Below are positions 1 through 7,460 of a DNA stretch of 15,795 bases, piece after piece; the stretch's first letter is position 1; each line of letters opens with the position of its first letter. Source of the DNA: Firmicutes bacterium ZCTH02-B6 (GTDB lineage: Bacteria > Bacillota > Limnochordia > Limnochordales > ZCTH02-B6); the NCBI GenBank assembly GCA_002159155.1, contig LZRQ01000065.1, positions 1-15,795 of the forward strand, read 5' to 3'. The notes below the pieces were generated by a model. The model worked only from the letters and a program-made list of their open reading frames with translations. It made no database searches and was not told the origin of the DNA. Both the position numbers and the translations under genes were made by a program.

Positions 1-154
1 CAAGCACGTCGTCCCCCAGCGGCGACGTCGCCATAGCCTCCCGCATGGCTTCGGTCGGTTGGGTCACCGTATCGCTGCGCAAATCGATGACGGGGGGTTC
101 GCCCGGCGACGCGGCGGGCTTACCCCCCGCTTGCGGTAAACCACTCACGGTCAT
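1..154 (-). CDS. ltaE: L-threonine aldolase, N-terminal part (cut by window edge)
   Basis: This is the first 51 codons of a minus-strand gene that runs off the left edge. The translation contains VIDLRSDTVTQPTEAMREAM, the characteristic start of low-specificity L-threonine aldolases (beta-eliminating lyase family). These are PLP enzymes that split threonine or allo-threonine into glycine and acetaldehyde in the cytoplasm. The catalytic lysine lies beyond the window. A 20-residue Gly/Pro/Ala-rich leader precedes the conserved block. The GAGGAG ribosome site is only 3 nt from the ATG at 154 but 9 nt from an in-frame GTG at 148, so GTG is an equally likely start. It begins 20 nt after the secreted-protein gene stop and is the last visible gene of the thioredoxin operon. 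Family assignment is firm; completeness cannot be judged. Confidence 0.85.
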   Translation of the reverse strand, partial: MTVSGLPQAGGKPAASPGEPPVIDLRSDTVTQPTEAMREAMATSPLGDDVL

Positions 155-174
155 GCTCTCCTCGTTTCCACCCA

Positions 175-1113
175 CTAGTCGATCACAAACACCACGGCGT
201 TGCGTCCAAGGAAGTCGTACTTGGCCAGCTCCCGGCGGATGATGGCCGCGTCCGCGACGCTGATAACGACGCTGGTTCGGAAAACGTCCTCCACCCGGCC
301 CACCGCCGTCACCACAAGGGGCAGCCGGTAGGGGTACAGCTCGCTGACGGCCAGCCGCGGATGACGAATCGCCTCGTCGGGATCGCGCACGTAGGCGACG
401 ATGCCGCGCGAAATGACCAGCCGCGGGTCAGCTTCTACGCCGGTGTACACCAGGCCGCCCTGCTCATCCACGATGCGCGGCGACATCCCCCGCTGGACGC
501 CAAGACCCCGGGCGTCGACCACGAGCCCCGTGTAGACGGGGCCGTGGCGTTGGAGCAGGGCCTCCCAGTGGGCCGCCAGTTGCTGGGGCCGGTCATCGAT
601 GCGCACGAGGGAGAGCTCATCCCACCAGATGGAGCCTTGCAGGATGCCCCCGGCCACCGCCGCCGCCCGGACTTGCCCGGACGCGACAAATTCCAGCTCC
701 ACCCGGTGCCACTGGCCATCGGCCGGAATACCCCGGTAGATGCGCTGCTGCCCAAAGGACGAGTCGTCCCAGTCGATGCCGAGCACCGCCACGGCCGGGG
801 CATCGGCCCGCACCCATCCAGAGAGGACATACCGGCCGCCGGCCACCAACTGCAAACCACGCTGGCGCCAAAGCACCTCGCCTTCCCGGCCGCTGACGGT
901 TAAGCGGCCGCTGGCGGCGCCGCTGTAGGAAACACGCGTGTCGCGACCCGCACCGCTGGCACCGGAAGGCAGCCAGTCGGTGGGCTGGATGGCCCCGGTT
1001 TCAAAGCCCCCGTTGCCCAACAAGTTGACACCGTATTGCTCCTGGGCCAACGCGCCTGCGTTGGCTAGACACAGCGCCGCCAAGAGACACAATAGCACTG
1101 CGGCCGCCCGCAT
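175..1113 (-). CDS. Secreted two-domain protein: CBM-like N-terminal domain plus LPP20/FlgT-like C-terminal domain
   Basis: A 312-residue exported protein of unknown function. The start is the ATG at 1113, placed 5 nt after a GGAGGG site. It begins a clear signal peptide, hydrophobic to about residue 22 and ending ALA-Q; a longer open frame upstream would bury this signal. Residues about 29-170 look like a carbohydrate-binding jelly-roll domain, starting NLLGNGGFETG and ending IWWDELSLVR, as in CBM4/9-type modules. Residues about 190-312 resemble the C-terminal half of LPP20/FlgT-like extracytoplasmic proteins: YTGLVVDARGLGVQRGMSP at the front, a GIVAYVRD stretch, and a terminal GRNAVVFVID strand. 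There is no lipobox cysteine, so it is secreted rather than a lipoprotein. It sits 14 nt downstream of the M32 peptidase gene in the same operon. The domain reading rests on motif recall; a role in sugar or envelope binding is inference. Confidence 0.75.
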   Translation of the reverse strand: MRAAAVLLCLLAALCLANAGALAQEQYGVNLLGNGGFETGAIQPTDWLPSGASGAGRDTRVSYSGAASGRLTVSGREGEVLWRQRGLQLVAGGRYVLSGWVRADAPAVAVLGIDWDDSSFGQQRIYRGIPADGQWHRVELEFVASGQVRAAAVAGGILQGSIWWDELSLVRIDDRPQQLAAHWEALLQRHGPVYTGLVVDARGLGVQRGMSPRIVDEQGGLVYTGVEADPRLVISRGIVAYVRDPDEAIRHPRLAVSELYPYRLPLVVTAVGRVEDVFRTSVVISVADAAIIRRELAKYDFLGRNAVVFVID

Positions 1114-1127
1114 ACTGTCCCTCCGCA

Positions 1128-2633
1128 CTACAGGCGATAAATCTCCCGGTACTTCGTCTCCAGGTACCGGATGTAAGGCCCACTGTCCAGCGGTCCGCCC
1201 GTAACCCGCCGGGTGAGCTCCACTGCGTTGAAAATGGCACCCCAGCGATGGATGCGCTGGTTGGTCCAAATCCGCAGCGTGTCAAATTTTCCGCGCCGCA
1301 TCTCGTCCGGGATTTCGGGGTGCTCCCGCACCGCCTGGTCGTAGTACTGGACGCTCAGCACGTTGCCCAGGGTGTAGGTGGGGAAATACCCGATGGCACC
1401 CAGGGACCAGTGAATGTCCTGCAGGACGCCCTCGGCGTCCTTCTTTGGCACAATCCCCAGGTACTCCTGCATCTTCGCGTTCCAGGCAGCGGGCAGATCC
1501 CTTACGTCCAAGCGTCGGCTCACCAGCAGCCGTTCGAGGTCAAAGCGGACAAAGATGTGCAGGTTGTACGTCAGCTCATCCGCATCGGTCCGGATAAACG
1601 ACCGCTCGACCCGGTTAATCGCCCGGTAAAACCGGTCCAGGTCGACGCCCGACAACGGCCCAGGAAAGCGCCGGGCCAAGCGTGGCAGCCAAAACTCCCA
1701 AAAGCCTCGCGAGCGACCGACCACATTTTCCCACAGGCGCGACTGGGATTCGCTGATGCCCAGCGACTTACCCCACGCCAGCGGCGTGTCGTAAAACTCG
1801 GCCGGGACACCTTGCGAATGAATCCCATGGCCAGCCTCATGCAGCGTGGAGAAAAAACCTGACGCCCAATCGTTGGGAAAAATGCGGGTCGTGATGCGGA
1901 CGTCGCCGTGGGAGAAGCTGGTGGTAAACGGATGGGCCGATTCGTCCTGGCGCCCGCGGGTCAAATCAAAGCCAATGGCCCGCAGCACGTCCATGCCAAA
2001 GTCCCACTGGACCTGTGGATCAAAATGCTGTTTGAGAAAGGCGTCGTGCACCTGGGGAGCTTCGGATACCTGCTGGACGAGCGGCACTAACCGCTCCTTA
2101 AGAGCCGCAAACACCCGCTCCACCTCGGCCGCCGTCATGCCCGGCTCATAGAGGTCCAGCAAGGCGTCGTAAATGTCTTCGTTGTAACCGAGGTGCTCGG
2201 CCTTCTCGATGGTCAGCTCCACAAGGCGCTCGAGGTGCGGGGCAAACTGGGAGAAATCCGACGCCTGCTTGGCGGCCCGCCAGGCATCTTTGGCCAACGA
2301 CGCCGCGTGGGTGAGCTCCTGCACAAGGCGAGACGGGAGTTTGGTGGCGCGCTCGTACTGGGTCCGGGCCAACCGGATGTACTGCGCGTCCAGGTCCTCT
2401 GGGTCCGGATCGGCACCCTCCCGCTCCCGCAGCTGCTCCAGCAGTTCCCCGACCTCGGGCGAGGTCAACCGCTCATGGCTCAGGCGCGCCAAAACGGCGC
2501 GGTGCCGGGCTCGCGCCTCGGCACCGCCCGCGGGCATGTACGTTTCTTGGTCCCAGCCTAGGATGGCCTCCGCTGCCCTAAGCGCTGCCACATCGCTGAT
2601 GATGGCCCGCAGCCTTTGGAGCGCGTCGCTCAC
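1128..2633 (-). CDS. Carboxypeptidase Taq-type metallopeptidase (M32 family)
   Basis: A 501-residue zinc carboxypeptidase of the M32 family, of usual length, which trims C-terminal residues from peptides in the cytoplasm. Family hallmarks appear in order: an N-terminal helix with GWDQETYMPAGGAEAR (26-41), HPFTTSF (234-240), DVRITTR (244-250), the zinc site HEAGH (265-269; His265 and His269 ligands, Glu266 catalytic), ISESQSRLWEN (293-303) with Glu295 as probable third ligand, DADELTYNLHI, and GYFPTYTLGN near the C-terminus. Many members have His before Glu295; here it is Ser. The start is GTG at 2633, about 6 nt after a GAGGGGGG tract. It lies 14 nt after the thioredoxin stop and 14 nt before the secreted-protein gene, so it is the second gene of that operon. 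No signal peptide is seen. Assignment is secure; the peptide substrates are unknown. Confidence 0.95.
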   Translation of the reverse strand: MSDALQRLRAIISDVAALRAAEAILGWDQETYMPAGGAEARARHRAVLARLSHERLTSPEVGELLEQLREREGADPDPEDLDAQYIRLARTQYERATKLPSRLVQELTHAASLAKDAWRAAKQASDFSQFAPHLERLVELTIEKAEHLGYNEDIYDALLDLYEPGMTAAEVERVFAALKERLVPLVQQVSEAPQVHDAFLKQHFDPQVQWDFGMDVLRAIGFDLTRGRQDESAHPFTTSFSHGDVRITTRIFPNDWASGFFSTLHEAGHGIHSQGVPAEFYDTPLAWGKSLGISESQSRLWENVVGRSRGFWEFWLPRLARRFPGPLSGVDLDRFYRAINRVERSFIRTDADELTYNLHIFVRFDLERLLVSRRLDVRDLPAAWNAKMQEYLGIVPKKDAEGVLQDIHWSLGAIGYFPTYTLGNVLSVQYYDQAVREHPEIPDEMRRGKFDTLRIWTNQRIHRWGAIFNAVELTRRVTGGPLDSGPYIRYLETKYREIYRL

Positions 2634-2647
2634 GGCAGGCCCCCCTC

Positions 2648-2974
2648 TTAGGAGATAGCCGCCTCGAGCTTCTCCCGCAACATTTCCTTGGGGAGAGCGC
2701 CGACGATGCGGTCGACCTCCTGACCGTTGCGGAATACGATCAGGGTCGGGATGCTCATGACGCCGTACCGCCCCGGCGACTGCGGGTTCTCGTCGGTGTT
2801 GAGCTTATAGACCTGCAGGCGGTCGCCCATCTCTGCGGCTACTTCTTCCAGGACAGGCGCCAGCCGGCGGCACGGGCCACACCAGGGCGCCCAGAAGTCC
2901 ACCACCACGGGCGTCTCGCTCTTGAGCACCTTCTGGTCAAACTCCGCGTCGGTCACGGTCATCACCGCGGCCAC
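2648..2974 (-). CDS. trxA: Thioredoxin
   Basis: A 108-residue cytoplasmic disulfide reductase, the normal thioredoxin length. The active site WCGPC is at residues 31-35, the buried Asp at 26, and the cis-proline in SIPT at 76, matching classical E. coli positions. The start is chosen as GTG at 2974 because a GGAGG site (2983-2987) sits 8 nt upstream; the ATG at 2962 is too far from it. Translation then begins MAAVMTVTDAEF, the usual thioredoxin opening. It is the first gene of the operon with the M32 peptidase, secreted protein and threonine aldolase. Transcription likely starts near 3067 from a TTGCCA/TATAAT promoter, leaving a leader of about 90 nt with two GC-rich hairpins. Function is firm; leader regulation is inference. 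Confidence 0.96.
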   Translation of the reverse strand: MAAVMTVTDAEFDQKVLKSETPVVVDFWAPWCGPCRRLAPVLEEVAAEMGDRLQVYKLNTDENPQSPGRYGVMSIPTLIVFRNGQEVDRIVGALPKEMLREKLEAAIS

Positions 2975-2999
2975 AGCAACTACCTCCCTATGGGCTGGT

Positions 3000-3062
3000 G
3001 CCCCCCCAAACCGGGGGGGCGACCGGCGAAAATGGTTATCTGCCCGGGATCCTTTCCGGGCA
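3000..3062 (-). promoter_or_regulatory. Structured 5' leader of the thioredoxin mRNA (two hairpins)
   Basis: Two perfect inverted repeats lie between the promoter and the ribosome site. The distal one has 7-nt arms (3041-3047 and 3056-3062, TGCCCGG/CCGGGCA). The proximal one has 8-nt all-G/C arms (3000-3007 and 3013-3020) around a 5-nt loop, ending about 10 nt upstream of the Shine-Dalgarno. Neither is followed by a U-run, so they do not look like ordinary terminators. They could stabilise the message or affect translation initiation. I recognise no riboswitch class. Confidence 0.5.
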
Positions 3063-3073
3063 AGTCCGCTACC

Positions 3074-3101
3074 ATTATAATACACCTCCGGGGTATGGCA
3101 A
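3074..3101 (-). promoter_or_regulatory. Promoter of the thioredoxin operon
   Basis: On the minus strand, TTGCCA (3096-3101; 5 of 6 matches to the sigma-A -35) is followed after 16 nt by a perfect TATAAT (3074-3079). The expected start is near 3067, about 90 nt before the GTG of trxA. The -10 overlaps an offset plus-strand TATAAT (3076-3081), because the core reads ATTATAAT. Confidence 0.75.
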
Positions 3102-3138
3102 GGAGCCGCTGGCGCTTCCATTTTGTGAACGCGTGCAC

Positions 3139-3144
3139 TATAAT
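3139..3144 (+). promoter_or_regulatory. Candidate -10 element for the FAD oxidoreductase gene
   Basis: A perfect TATAAT on the plus strand, about 120 nt upstream of the ATG at 3265. No good -35 is present: at 17 nt spacing the hexamer is TTCCAT. Expression may need an activator or another promoter. A TGTGA half-site lies just upstream (3124-3128), but there is no convincing second half. Confidence 0.4.
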
Positions 3145-3264
3145 TCCTTGAAAAGTGCATTCAGGCGGCGGCCCTCCGCCGCGGCGCCCGGCGGGAACTC
3201 TACCTTTTGCCGCCTCCCGGGACGCCTCGCGCAACACCGTCGCACCAAGAGGGGGACCCCCACC

Positions 3265-4479
3265 ATGGCATCGTCCAACCGCACCTACGTCATCATCGGC
3301 AACGGCATCGCCGGCACCAACGCGGCGGAGCGCCTGCGCAAAGAAGACCCGACCAGCCGCGTCGTGGTCATCGCGGCGGAGCCGTATCCTCTTTATAACC
3401 GCGTCGCCCTGCCCAAGTTTCTCAAGCGGCAAACGCCCATCAGCAAAGTGATGCTCCGAGACGTGGAGTGGCACAAGCAGCTGGGCATCGAGCTCCATCT
3501 GGAGACCCGGGCGACGAAGGTCGACGTGGAAACCCGCACCGTCGTGACCGACAAAGGGCAGGAGTTTGTGTATGACAAGCTGCTGGTGGCCACCGGCGGC
3601 CGGCCCAACCCGCTGCGCGTGCCCGGCGGCAATAGTCCCGGGGTGTACAACTTCCAGACCCTTGACGACGCGAAGGCCATCGAAGAGCGGGTGACGGAGG
3701 CCCGCAGCGCCGTGACCGTCGGAGGCAGCTACATCGCCTACGAACTCACGGACGCCTTTAGCCACCGGGGGCTTGAGACGACCTGGCTCATCCGCGGCCC
3801 CCGCTTTCTCCACCGGATCTTGGACGAAGACGGCGGGAAGCTGGTCGACATGCTGGCCCGGGAAGCCGGGGTCAACGTTCTATACGGCGAGGAAGTAGCC
3901 GAAGTCGTCGCGCAGGGCGGTACCGTCACCAAGGTTATCACCACGGGCGGCCGCACCATCGAGGCCGACCTGGTGGGCGTCGGCATCGGCATGGCGCTCA
4001 ACACCGAGGTGCTCGAAGGCACCGGGGTGCAAGTGCGTAAGGGCATCGTGACCGACGCGTCCATGCGCACCAACGTCCCTGACATCTTTGCCGCCGGCGA
4101 CGTGTGCGAGTTTTACGATGTAACGGTAGACGCCTACAGCCTTCTCGGCACATGGGCCAATGCGTCCTCCCACGGAAAGGTCGCCGCCGCCGGGATGCTG
4201 GGCGCCGCTGAGACCCATGAAGACGTGCCCGCCTACAGCAGCACCCTTTTCAACTCCACGTTGAGCGTCGTCGGCCTCACGCCCGAAGCCCGGCCGGACC
4301 TGGAATCGGTGAGCCGAGTAGATTGGGAGTCCAAGTCGTACCGCCGCCTCTTTTTCCTTGGCAACCGCCTGGTCGGTGCCGTCTTCATCGGCGGGCGCAA
4401 AGGCAAGCGCCAGCTCACCGACATGATCCGTGAGCGGACGCCCGTCGAGGGGCCGCGGGAGAAACTGCTGGAGATCTAA
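3265..4479 (+). CDS. NAD(P)/FAD-dependent oxidoreductase (nitrite/rubredoxin reductase-like flavoprotein)
   Basis: A 404-residue cytoplasmic flavoprotein of the two-dinucleotide-binding-domain family, resembling the N-terminal reductase part of NirB and rubredoxin or ferredoxin reductases. The FAD Rossmann motif IIGNGIAGTNAAE is at 10-22, an ATGG turn at 109-112, and the second FAD motif (N)VPDIFAAGDV at 270-280. The second dinucleotide fold reads VGGSYIAYE at 152-160, so the usual GxGxxG is GGSYIA, which may alter NAD(P)H binding. There is no CxxC or CxxxxC redox pair, so it is not a disulfide reductase, and the iron-sulfur and siroheme domains of NirB are absent. The ATG at 3265 follows an AAGAGGGGG site by about 9 nt; the frame stays open upstream but lacks family sequence. 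It is divergent from trxA and 29 nt upstream of the adenosyltransferase gene. The electron partner is unknown. Confidence 0.8.
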   Translation: MASSNRTYVIIGNGIAGTNAAERLRKEDPTSRVVVIAAEPYPLYNRVALPKFLKRQTPISKVMLRDVEWHKQLGIELHLETRATKVDVETRTVVTDKGQEFVYDKLLVATGGRPNPLRVPGGNSPGVYNFQTLDDAKAIEERVTEARSAVTVGGSYIAYELTDAFSHRGLETTWLIRGPRFLHRILDEDGGKLVDMLAREAGVNVLYGEEVAEVVAQGGTVTKVITTGGRTIEADLVGVGIGMALNTEVLEGTGVQVRKGIVTDASMRTNVPDIFAAGDVCEFYDVTVDAYSLLGTWANASSHGKVAAAGMLGAAETHEDVPAYSSTLFNSTLSVVGLTPEARPDLESVSRVDWESKSYRRLFFLGNRLVGAVFIGGRKGKRQLTDMIRERTPVEGPREKLLEI

Positions 4480-4508
4480 GACGGGGTTACACAGGAGGAG
4501 ACCGCCGT

Positions 4509-5078
4509 ATGCGGATCTACACCCGCACGGGCGATGGCGGGGAAACCGGGCTTTTCTCGGGCGAGCGAGTGCCCAAGGACGACCCGCGCGTCGAAGCGTA
4601 CGGGACCGTGGATGAGCTCAACAGCTTCCTCGGTCTAGTACGGGCCGAGCCCGTCGGCGCCGACATCGACGAGTTGCTGGCCCGGATCCAAGACGAGCTG
4701 TTCGTCCTCGGCGCCGACCTGGCGACGCCGCCCGGATCGCGCCGGGACGAACGCACCCCCCGGGTGGGACCAGAGCACGTGCGAGCGCTGGAGGCGGCCA
4801 TCGACCACTACGACGCCCAACTGCCGCCCTTGCGCGCCTTCATCCTCCCCGCAGGGCCACGGCCGGTCGCGCTCTTACAGGTGGCCCGCGCCGTCGCCCG
4901 CCGCGCGGAACGGCGCGTCGTGGCCGCCAGCCGCTCAACAACCGTGTCCCCGGAAACCATTCGCTATCTCAACCGGTTGTCGGATCTGCTCTTTGTGCTA
5001 GCCCGAACGACAGCGCACAGGCTTGGGACAGGGGACGCGCCGTGGCATGCGCCTGCAACCGGCCGGCCCGCCCCCTAG
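4509..5078 (+). CDS. Cob(I)alamin adenosyltransferase, PduO type
   Basis: A 189-residue ATP:cob(I)alamin adenosyltransferase, which transfers the adenosyl group of ATP to reduced corrinoid to make adenosylcobalamin. The N-terminal ATP-binding motif YTRTGDGGETGL spans 4-15, followed by AYGTVDELNSFLG (30-42). The helical-bundle signature RAVARRAERRVV, and then ETIRYLNRLSDLLFVLAR, complete the PduO/MMAB pattern. Length fits the family. The start at 4509 has an AGGAGGAG site about 8 nt upstream. It is 29 nt downstream of the flavoprotein gene and probably co-transcribed. Adenosyltransferases need a reducing system to make Co(I), so the flavoprotein could be that partner, but this is only inference from neighbourhood. 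The gene ends in a Pro-rich tail at a TAG and converges on the HEAT gene. Confidence 0.93.
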   Translation: MRIYTRTGDGGETGLFSGERVPKDDPRVEAYGTVDELNSFLGLVRAEPVGADIDELLARIQDELFVLGADLATPPGSRRDERTPRVGPEHVRALEAAIDHYDAQLPPLRAFILPAGPRPVALLQVARAVARRAERRVVAASRSTTVSPETIRYLNRLSDLLFVLARTTAHRLGTGDAPWHAPATGRPAP

Positions 5079-5110
5079 TCCCCTACAGGGGAGAGGAGCA
5101 AAAGGGCTCC
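5079..5110. terminator. Weak hairpins in a convergent junction
   Basis: The 33-nt gap between two convergent genes holds two 5-bp inverted repeats: TCCCC/GGGGA (5079-5083 and 5088-5092) and GGAGC/GCTCC (5095-5099 and 5106-5110, AAAAGG loop). They could act as a shared terminator, but the stems are short and no U-run follows. Confidence 0.3.
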
Positions 5111-5111
5111 G

Positions 5112-6434
5112 TCACTCGATCTCGTGCCGCCACGACTCAATCGTGCCGGCAAACTTCTCGAGGGCTTCTTCGCGCTTCCTGCGGCGGTGCTCGATTTCTT
5201 CCGCCAAGTGGTCCCGCTCCGCCGCATTGAGGGTCGACGCCACGAGGCGCTCCAGCCCCTCAGCCACCTCCGGATGGACCGTCCCCGCGGCAGCCGCCAT
5301 CAAGTCTGCGGCCGCGTCCACAAAACGCTCATGGTCGATCTTGGCCAACGTTTCCAGAGCAGCCAGCTGCACGCTGCGCAGCCGGTCGTCGACCGCCACC
5401 CGCACGAGGCCGCCGGCCAACGGCGCGGCGTCGGGCAGCAGCCGGATCATCTTGAGGGCCACTTCCCGGACGGCACCGCTCTCCTCCCGGGTGAGATCCT
5501 TCAAGGTCGCCAAAAGCGGCTCTCGCTTAGCCGTCGTCAGGATGGTGCGCACCGCGGCACCGGCCTCGTCGGTCTCCCTAAACTCGAGTAGCCCTTCTTG
5601 CTCGAAGTCCAAGAGGGTCTGTGCGGCACGATTACGAGTCTTAGCATCCACCAGCACTAGCCGGACCAAATCGCCGACGGCCGCCTTAAGACGGCGCTTG
5701 GCGACCGCGACGATCCCGAGCTCTCGGACCCGTGCGCTCGAATCCCGCAGCCAGCGCAGGAGCAGCGCGTCGGAGCAACCCTCCACGCCCTCCATGAGGG
5801 CATCGTAGGACTTCCGCTCCAAGCGGTCCACCTTTTCGCCGAAAGGCCGGCGGTAAAACTGGCTTAATACCTCCAAAAGCGGATCCCGCTTGCTCTTTCC
5901 CGCCAGGTAAATCCCGAGGCACTGGAGCTGGTAGTCCCCGGATTGCAGGGCCTGGTGCACCGGTTCCCGTAAGACCTCGGGCGCATAGGAAAGGACGATG
6001 CGGATGAGCTCCCCGGCGAGCCAACCTTCCTCCGTCAAAGCGATGACGTGCATCAGCGCGGGCACGCACTCGGCATCCGCCAACTGCGCGAGAATCTCCT
6101 TGATCTGTTCGCGCGCCTCGTAAAAGCGGTGGCGGATGTGCCGCTCGAGGTCCGCGTAGAAGTCCTTCTCCTTCACCCGGCTCAGAATGAGACGGTAAAA
6201 ATGCACCTGGACCGGAAGCGGCTGGTCGTTGAGCACCCGCAGGAAGTACCGCGTCTTGCGGGGCAACAGCGCCAGCTGCTCCAGCTGCTGCCGCACGCCT
6301 TCGTCCATGGTGCCGTCTTCCAGCAGGAGTTCACGGAACAAGTCCTCCACCCGGATGCGGTACGTCTCGTTGTCCATCCGCGTCGCAGCGGAACGGGCCG
6401 GGCGGACCCTATCCGTGAGGAAGCCGCTGTTCAA
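5112..6434 (-). CDS. HEAT-repeat protein of unknown function
   Basis: A 440-residue, almost wholly alpha-helical protein with no signal peptide or membrane segment. From about residue 115 to 400 it shows degenerate 30-40 residue helical pairs typical of HEAT or PBS-lyase-like repeats, for example RDSSARVRELGIVAVAKRRL and ESGAVREVALKMIRLLP. The N-terminal 110 residues are different and charged (EDLFRELLLEDGTMDEGVRQ). The C-terminus ends in a charged, probably coiled helix (EEIEHRRRKREEALEKF). The start is TTG at 6434: its TTGA overlaps the stop of the upstream LolA-like gene, and GAGGGA lies 7 nt before it. The internal ATG at 6377 lacks a ribosome site. Coupling suggests stoichiometric production with the upstream exported protein. 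HEAT repeats bind proteins; the partner is unknown. Confidence 0.75.
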   Translation of the reverse strand: MNSGFLTDRVRPARSAATRMDNETYRIRVEDLFRELLLEDGTMDEGVRQQLEQLALLPRKTRYFLRVLNDQPLPVQVHFYRLILSRVKEKDFYADLERHIRHRFYEAREQIKEILAQLADAECVPALMHVIALTEEGWLAGELIRIVLSYAPEVLREPVHQALQSGDYQLQCLGIYLAGKSKRDPLLEVLSQFYRRPFGEKVDRLERKSYDALMEGVEGCSDALLLRWLRDSSARVRELGIVAVAKRRLKAAVGDLVRLVLVDAKTRNRAAQTLLDFEQEGLLEFRETDEAGAAVRTILTTAKREPLLATLKDLTREESGAVREVALKMIRLLPDAAPLAGGLVRVAVDDRLRSVQLAALETLAKIDHERFVDAAADLMAAAAGTVHPEVAEGLERLVASTLNAAERDHLAEEIEHRRRKREEALEKFAGTIESWRHEIE

Positions 6435-7087
6435 TGGTCTTCCCTCGCAATCATGTCGTCGTTGCCAAACCAGTAGTCCTGGTACTCAACCGTCAAGCGC
6501 GCTCCCAACAGGCTGGCTGTTGCCCGCTGGGACCGCAGGACCGTGTACCCGCCTACCTTGTGGAACTCCTGGTGCAATTCAAGGGTGCCCCAGTCGTATT
6601 CCAGGGTCGCCCTCTCCACAAGCCATGTTTGGCCGTTGATCCAGAGGATACCGCCCAGGGCGCCCTGCGAACCGTGACGCCGCCGGCCCGTCAGCCGATA
6701 GACGGGCTCCCCGCGGCCATTCCTTTCCTCACCGACGATCTCCAGCTCGTAGTTGGTCAGCGCGTCGCCAACCTCCAAGAGCGACGCCATGAAACCTTGC
6801 GGCAAAAAGTCGGGCGCCCCGCGCGTCTCCACCAAGTACTCGCCGTTTTGGCGCACCACCAACGATTGGAACTTCCACATCAGGAACAGGACGCGCAACT
6901 GCACCTCTTGGCGGAAACCCATCTCGGCGGGGAGGTGACCCGCGGCGCGGCTGACATTGACCACAATTTCCTCCACAGAAGGCGCGCCGTAGGCACCCTG
7001 GGCAAGTCCCAGGCACAAAAGCACCACCCATGCCCCTCGCGCCACCCTCCGGAGGAGCCAAGGGCGCACGCCGCTCCCGTCCCCCAT
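6431..7087 (-). CDS. Exported LolA-like (outer-membrane lipoprotein-sorting type) protein
   Basis: A 218-residue exported protein. After a basic N-terminus (WLLRRVARG) comes a hydrophobic stretch (AWVVLLCLGLAQGAYGA), so a signal peptide ends near residue 35. The mature part is beta-rich and resembles the LolA/DUF-type lipoprotein-sorting fold: an early helix (SVEEIVVNVSRAAGHL) followed by alternating strands such as GEPVYRLTGRR, ILWINGQTWLVERATLEY and GYTVLRSQRAT. I rate the fold as likely but not certain. The start is ambiguous: ATG at 7087 follows a GGGGG tract by 8 nt and begins the signal peptide directly, while GTG at 7114 would add nine residues and has no ribosome site. The stop overlaps the HEAT gene start. 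It likely handles or senses a hydrophobic ligand outside the membrane; this is inference from the fold. Confidence 0.65.
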   Translation of the reverse strand: MGDGSGVRPWLLRRVARGAWVVLLCLGLAQGAYGAPSVEEIVVNVSRAAGHLPAEMGFRQEVQLRVLFLMWKFQSLVVRQNGEYLVETRGAPDFLPQGFMASLLEVGDALTNYELEIVGEERNGRGEPVYRLTGRRRHGSQGALGGILWINGQTWLVERATLEYDWGTLELHQEFHKVGGYTVLRSQRATASLLGARLTVEYQDYWFGNDDMIAREDH

Positions 7088-7355
7088 CCGTGCAACCCCC
7101 AGCACATTTTCCACTTTTTAATCGTTCAGTTCTGCGCGGCCCTGGCTTTTCCTGCGCCACCACCGCCTACCCAGGGGCCGGCGACTGCCGCCAGGCGTTC
7201 ACAACCTGTTGGCTCGCAACCTGCTAGGGGGACCGCAGCCGGGCAGGAAGTACTCCGTTGTGTGCTGTGGATGAGCCAAAGCGCGCCTGCCGGCGCCTGG
7301 CGAACGGTCGGATGGGCGGCCGAGCAGCACCGCCCGGTTCACCCGTGACACTTCC

Positions 7356-7361
7356 AGTATA
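7356..7361 (-). promoter_or_regulatory. Possible -10 for the LolA-like/HEAT operon
   Basis: On the minus strand TATACT (7356-7361; 5 of 6 matches to TATAAT) lies about 270 nt upstream of the LolA-like start. The hexamer at 17 nt spacing, TAGATG, is a poor -35. It is the best leftward candidate seen in the divergent region, but weak. Confidence 0.25.
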
Positions 7362-7460
7362 CCCCGAAACCCGGCAGCCATCTACACCTATGGCGAACCT
7401 TCGCTGGCTTGTGCCTTGTTACAGCCTATGCCGACAACATGGCGGGCACGACGGAGCAGG

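Noticed and set aside
3000..3020. GC-only hairpin as a terminator
   Set aside because: It lies inside the thioredoxin leader between promoter and ribosome site and has no U-run; more likely a leader structure.
3123..3139. CRP/FNR-like site (TGTGA half)
   Set aside because: Only one half matches; the other side (GCACT) does not fit TCACA or ATCAA.
2998..3264. N-terminal extension of the FAD oxidoreductase
   Set aside because: The FAD motif normally sits near the N-terminus, the ATG at 3265 has a good ribosome site, and the extension covers the divergent promoter region.
5023..5808. A 261-codon Ser/Arg/Ala-rich open frame on the plus strand
   Set aside because: Overlaps the adenosyltransferase end and lies antisense to the HEAT gene; composition is that of an antisense frame.
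6434..7348. A 304-codon open frame on the plus strand
   Set aside because: Antisense to the LolA-like gene, with shadow-type composition (many His, Gln, Pro) and no ribosome site or family motif.
7325..7350. GGTTCACCC resembling a tRNA T-loop
   Set aside because: No cloverleaf, anticodon stem or acceptor pairing could be drawn around it on either strand.
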